A program made the translations under genes and the position numbers. Positions 5,207 to 6,285 of a stretch of 6,285 bases of DNA are shown here, one piece after another. The notes beneath the pieces are model-generated. The model ran no database searches and was not told the origin of the DNA. It saw nothing but the letters and a program-made list of their open reading frames with translations. Positions within the stretch are counted from its first letter, which is position 1. The number at the start of each line of letters is the position of its first letter. This stretch comes from Bacillota bacterium (GTDB lineage Bacteria > Bacillota > Clostridia > Lachnospirales > Lachnospiraceae). The stretch covers positions 1 to 6,285 of the forward strand of contig JAFAEB010000370.1 in the NCBI GenBank assembly GCA_023424235.1. The letters are read 5' to 3'.

Positions 5207-6285
5207 TTATTTACGTACTAAAAGAGATGTGCCTGTCATATCCACAGGTTTTGTAAGTCCCATCATTTCAATTAGAGTAGGAGCGATATCTGCTAAGCAA
5301 CCACCAGCTTTTAAAGTATAATCCTTATCATAGTTAACTAATAAGAAAGGTACATCATTTGTAGTATGAGCTGTAAATGGTTCTCCTGTTGTATAATCAA
5401 CTAATTGTTCTGCATTTCCATGGTCAGCACAAATGAACATTTGTCCATCAACGGATAATAATGCATCGTAAGCCATACCAACACAAGCATCTACAGTTTC
5501 AACTGCTTTAATCGCTGCTTCTTTAATTCCAGTATGACCAACCATATCTGGATTTGCAAAGTTAACAACAATTACATCATATTTTAAGGATTTGATAGCA
5601 TCTACTAAGTTATTTGCTACTTCAAAAGCACTCATTTCTGGTTGTAAGTCGTAAGTTGCAACTTTTGGAGAGTTTACTAAAATTCTTGATTCTCCTTCAT
5701 TTGGAACTTCAACACCTCCATTGAAGAAGAAGGTTACATGAGCATATTTTTCTGTTTCAGCAAGTCTTAGTTGAGTTTTATTATTCTCTGCTAAAAATTG
5801 TCCAAATGTATTATCAATTGAAACTTTATGGAATGCAACTATTTTATTAGCGATTGTAATATCGTATTCAGAGAAGCATACATAAGTAAGATTAAATCTT
5901 CCTTTTTCTCTTGCAAATCCAGTAAAGGCATCATCACAGAATGCTCTTGTTAATTCTCTTGCACGGTCAGGCCTAAAGTTAAAGAATATAATAGAATCAT
6001 TTTCTTTAATTGTAGTTAATGGCTTACCATCTTCTAATACTACAGTTGGTAACACGAATTCATCATTAACATCATTCTTATAAGAATTCTCAATTGCTGT
6101 AATTGCATCAGTAGCAGTTTCACCTACACCCATAACCATTGCATTGTAGGCTTTTTCTACTCTTTCCCATCTGTTATCACGGTCCATAGCATAGTAACGG
6201 CCCATAACAGAAGCTATTTTACCAACACCTAGTTCATTCATTTTATCCGTTAAGTCAATAGCATATCCTTTTCCTGAAGTTGGAG
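5207..6285 (-). CDS. gpmI: 2,3-bisphosphoglycerate-independent phosphoglycerate mutase, C-terminal part, 5' end cut by window edge
   Basis: Cytoplasmic glycolytic enzyme that interconverts 3- and 2-phosphoglycerate using two manganese ions. The reading frame continues past the ATG at 6241 to the window edge (PTSGKGYAIDLTDK precedes it), so that ATG is internal. About 358 of the usual 510 or so residues are present; the missing N-terminus carries the phosphoserine loop. Counting from the internal Met, substrate residues are visible: R15 and R21 in GRYYAMDRD, R90 and R93 in FNFRPDRARE, and K165 in EKYAHVTFFFNGG. These correspond to R185, R191, R261, R264 and K336 of the Bacillus stearothermophilus enzyme. 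The metal ligands are D232 and H236 in NPDMVGHTG, D273 and H274 in CADHGNAEQ, and H292 in AHTTNDVPF. The gene ends 100 bp before secG with no clear terminator. All active-site residues in the visible part are intact. Confidence 0.98.
   Translation of the reverse strand, partial: PTSGKGYAIDLTDKMNELGVGKIASVMGRYYAMDRDNRWERVEKAYNAMVMGVGETATDAITAIENSYKNDVNDEFVLPTVVLEDGKPLTTIKENDSIIFFNFRPDRARELTRAFCDDAFTGFAREKGRFNLTYVCFSEYDITIANKIVAFHKVSIDNTFGQFLAENNKTQLRLAETEKYAHVTFFFNGGVEVPNEGESRILVNSPKVATYDLQPEMSAFEVANNLVDAIKSLKYDVIVVNFANPDMVGHTGIKEAAIKAVETVDACVGMAYDALLSVDGQMFICADHGNAEQLVDYTTGEPFTAHTTNDVPFLLVNYDKDYTLKAGGCLADIAPTLIEMMGLTKPVDMTGTSLLVRK

Noticed and set aside
6239..6241. ATG at 6241 as the start of gpmI
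   Set aside because: The frame stays open with family-like residues (PTSGKGYAIDLTDK) to the window edge, and the protein would lack its N-terminal third.

Overview
This window looks like a chromosomal segment of a low-GC Gram-positive spore-former relative, most likely a Clostridia member of the Lachnoclostridium / Clostridium phytofermentans type. The evidence is the strongly AT-rich DNA, the AGGAGG-like ribosome binding sites, the protein sequences, and the minus-strand order gpmI - secG - rnr - smpB - (insert) - ssrA. That order is familiar from Clostridia. The genus assignment is inference.

Right part (about 2030-6285, minus strand): four housekeeping genes. gpmI (cofactor-independent phosphoglycerate mutase) is cut by the right window edge. 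secG (SecYEG translocon subunit) has its own good promoter and is followed by a compact intrinsic terminator. rnr (RNase R) starts after an extended -10 box. smpB follows 46 bp behind rnr with no terminator between them, so rnr-smpB is probably one transcript. A 71-bp near-perfect hairpin ends smpB and, from the other side, the convergent plus-strand gene.

Left edge (1-299, minus strand): the 5' part of ssrA (tmRNA). It has the CUGGUUUCGAC signature, an encoded tag ADENLAYAA, and the helix-5 hairpin around the tag stop codon. Its 3' tRNA-like end lies outside the window. RNase R, SmpB and tmRNA act together in trans-translation: SmpB-tmRNA rescues stalled ribosomes and RNase R degrades the faulty mRNA.

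Middle (about 300-1950): an AT-rich insert between smpB and ssrA with three small genes of unknown function. They are a 78-aa minus-strand protein with a near-consensus promoter, a 189-aa helical protein (plus strand) resembling a family often mislabelled acetylglutamate kinase, and a 109-aa protein with ten cysteines (plus strand). This is the only accessory-looking part. No integrase, transposase, CRISPR array or obvious defence gene is present, and I see no convincing evidence of a new multi-gene system. The items worth following up are the cysteine-rich protein and its neighbour, the unusual tag ending, and the repeat structure upstream of ssrA.
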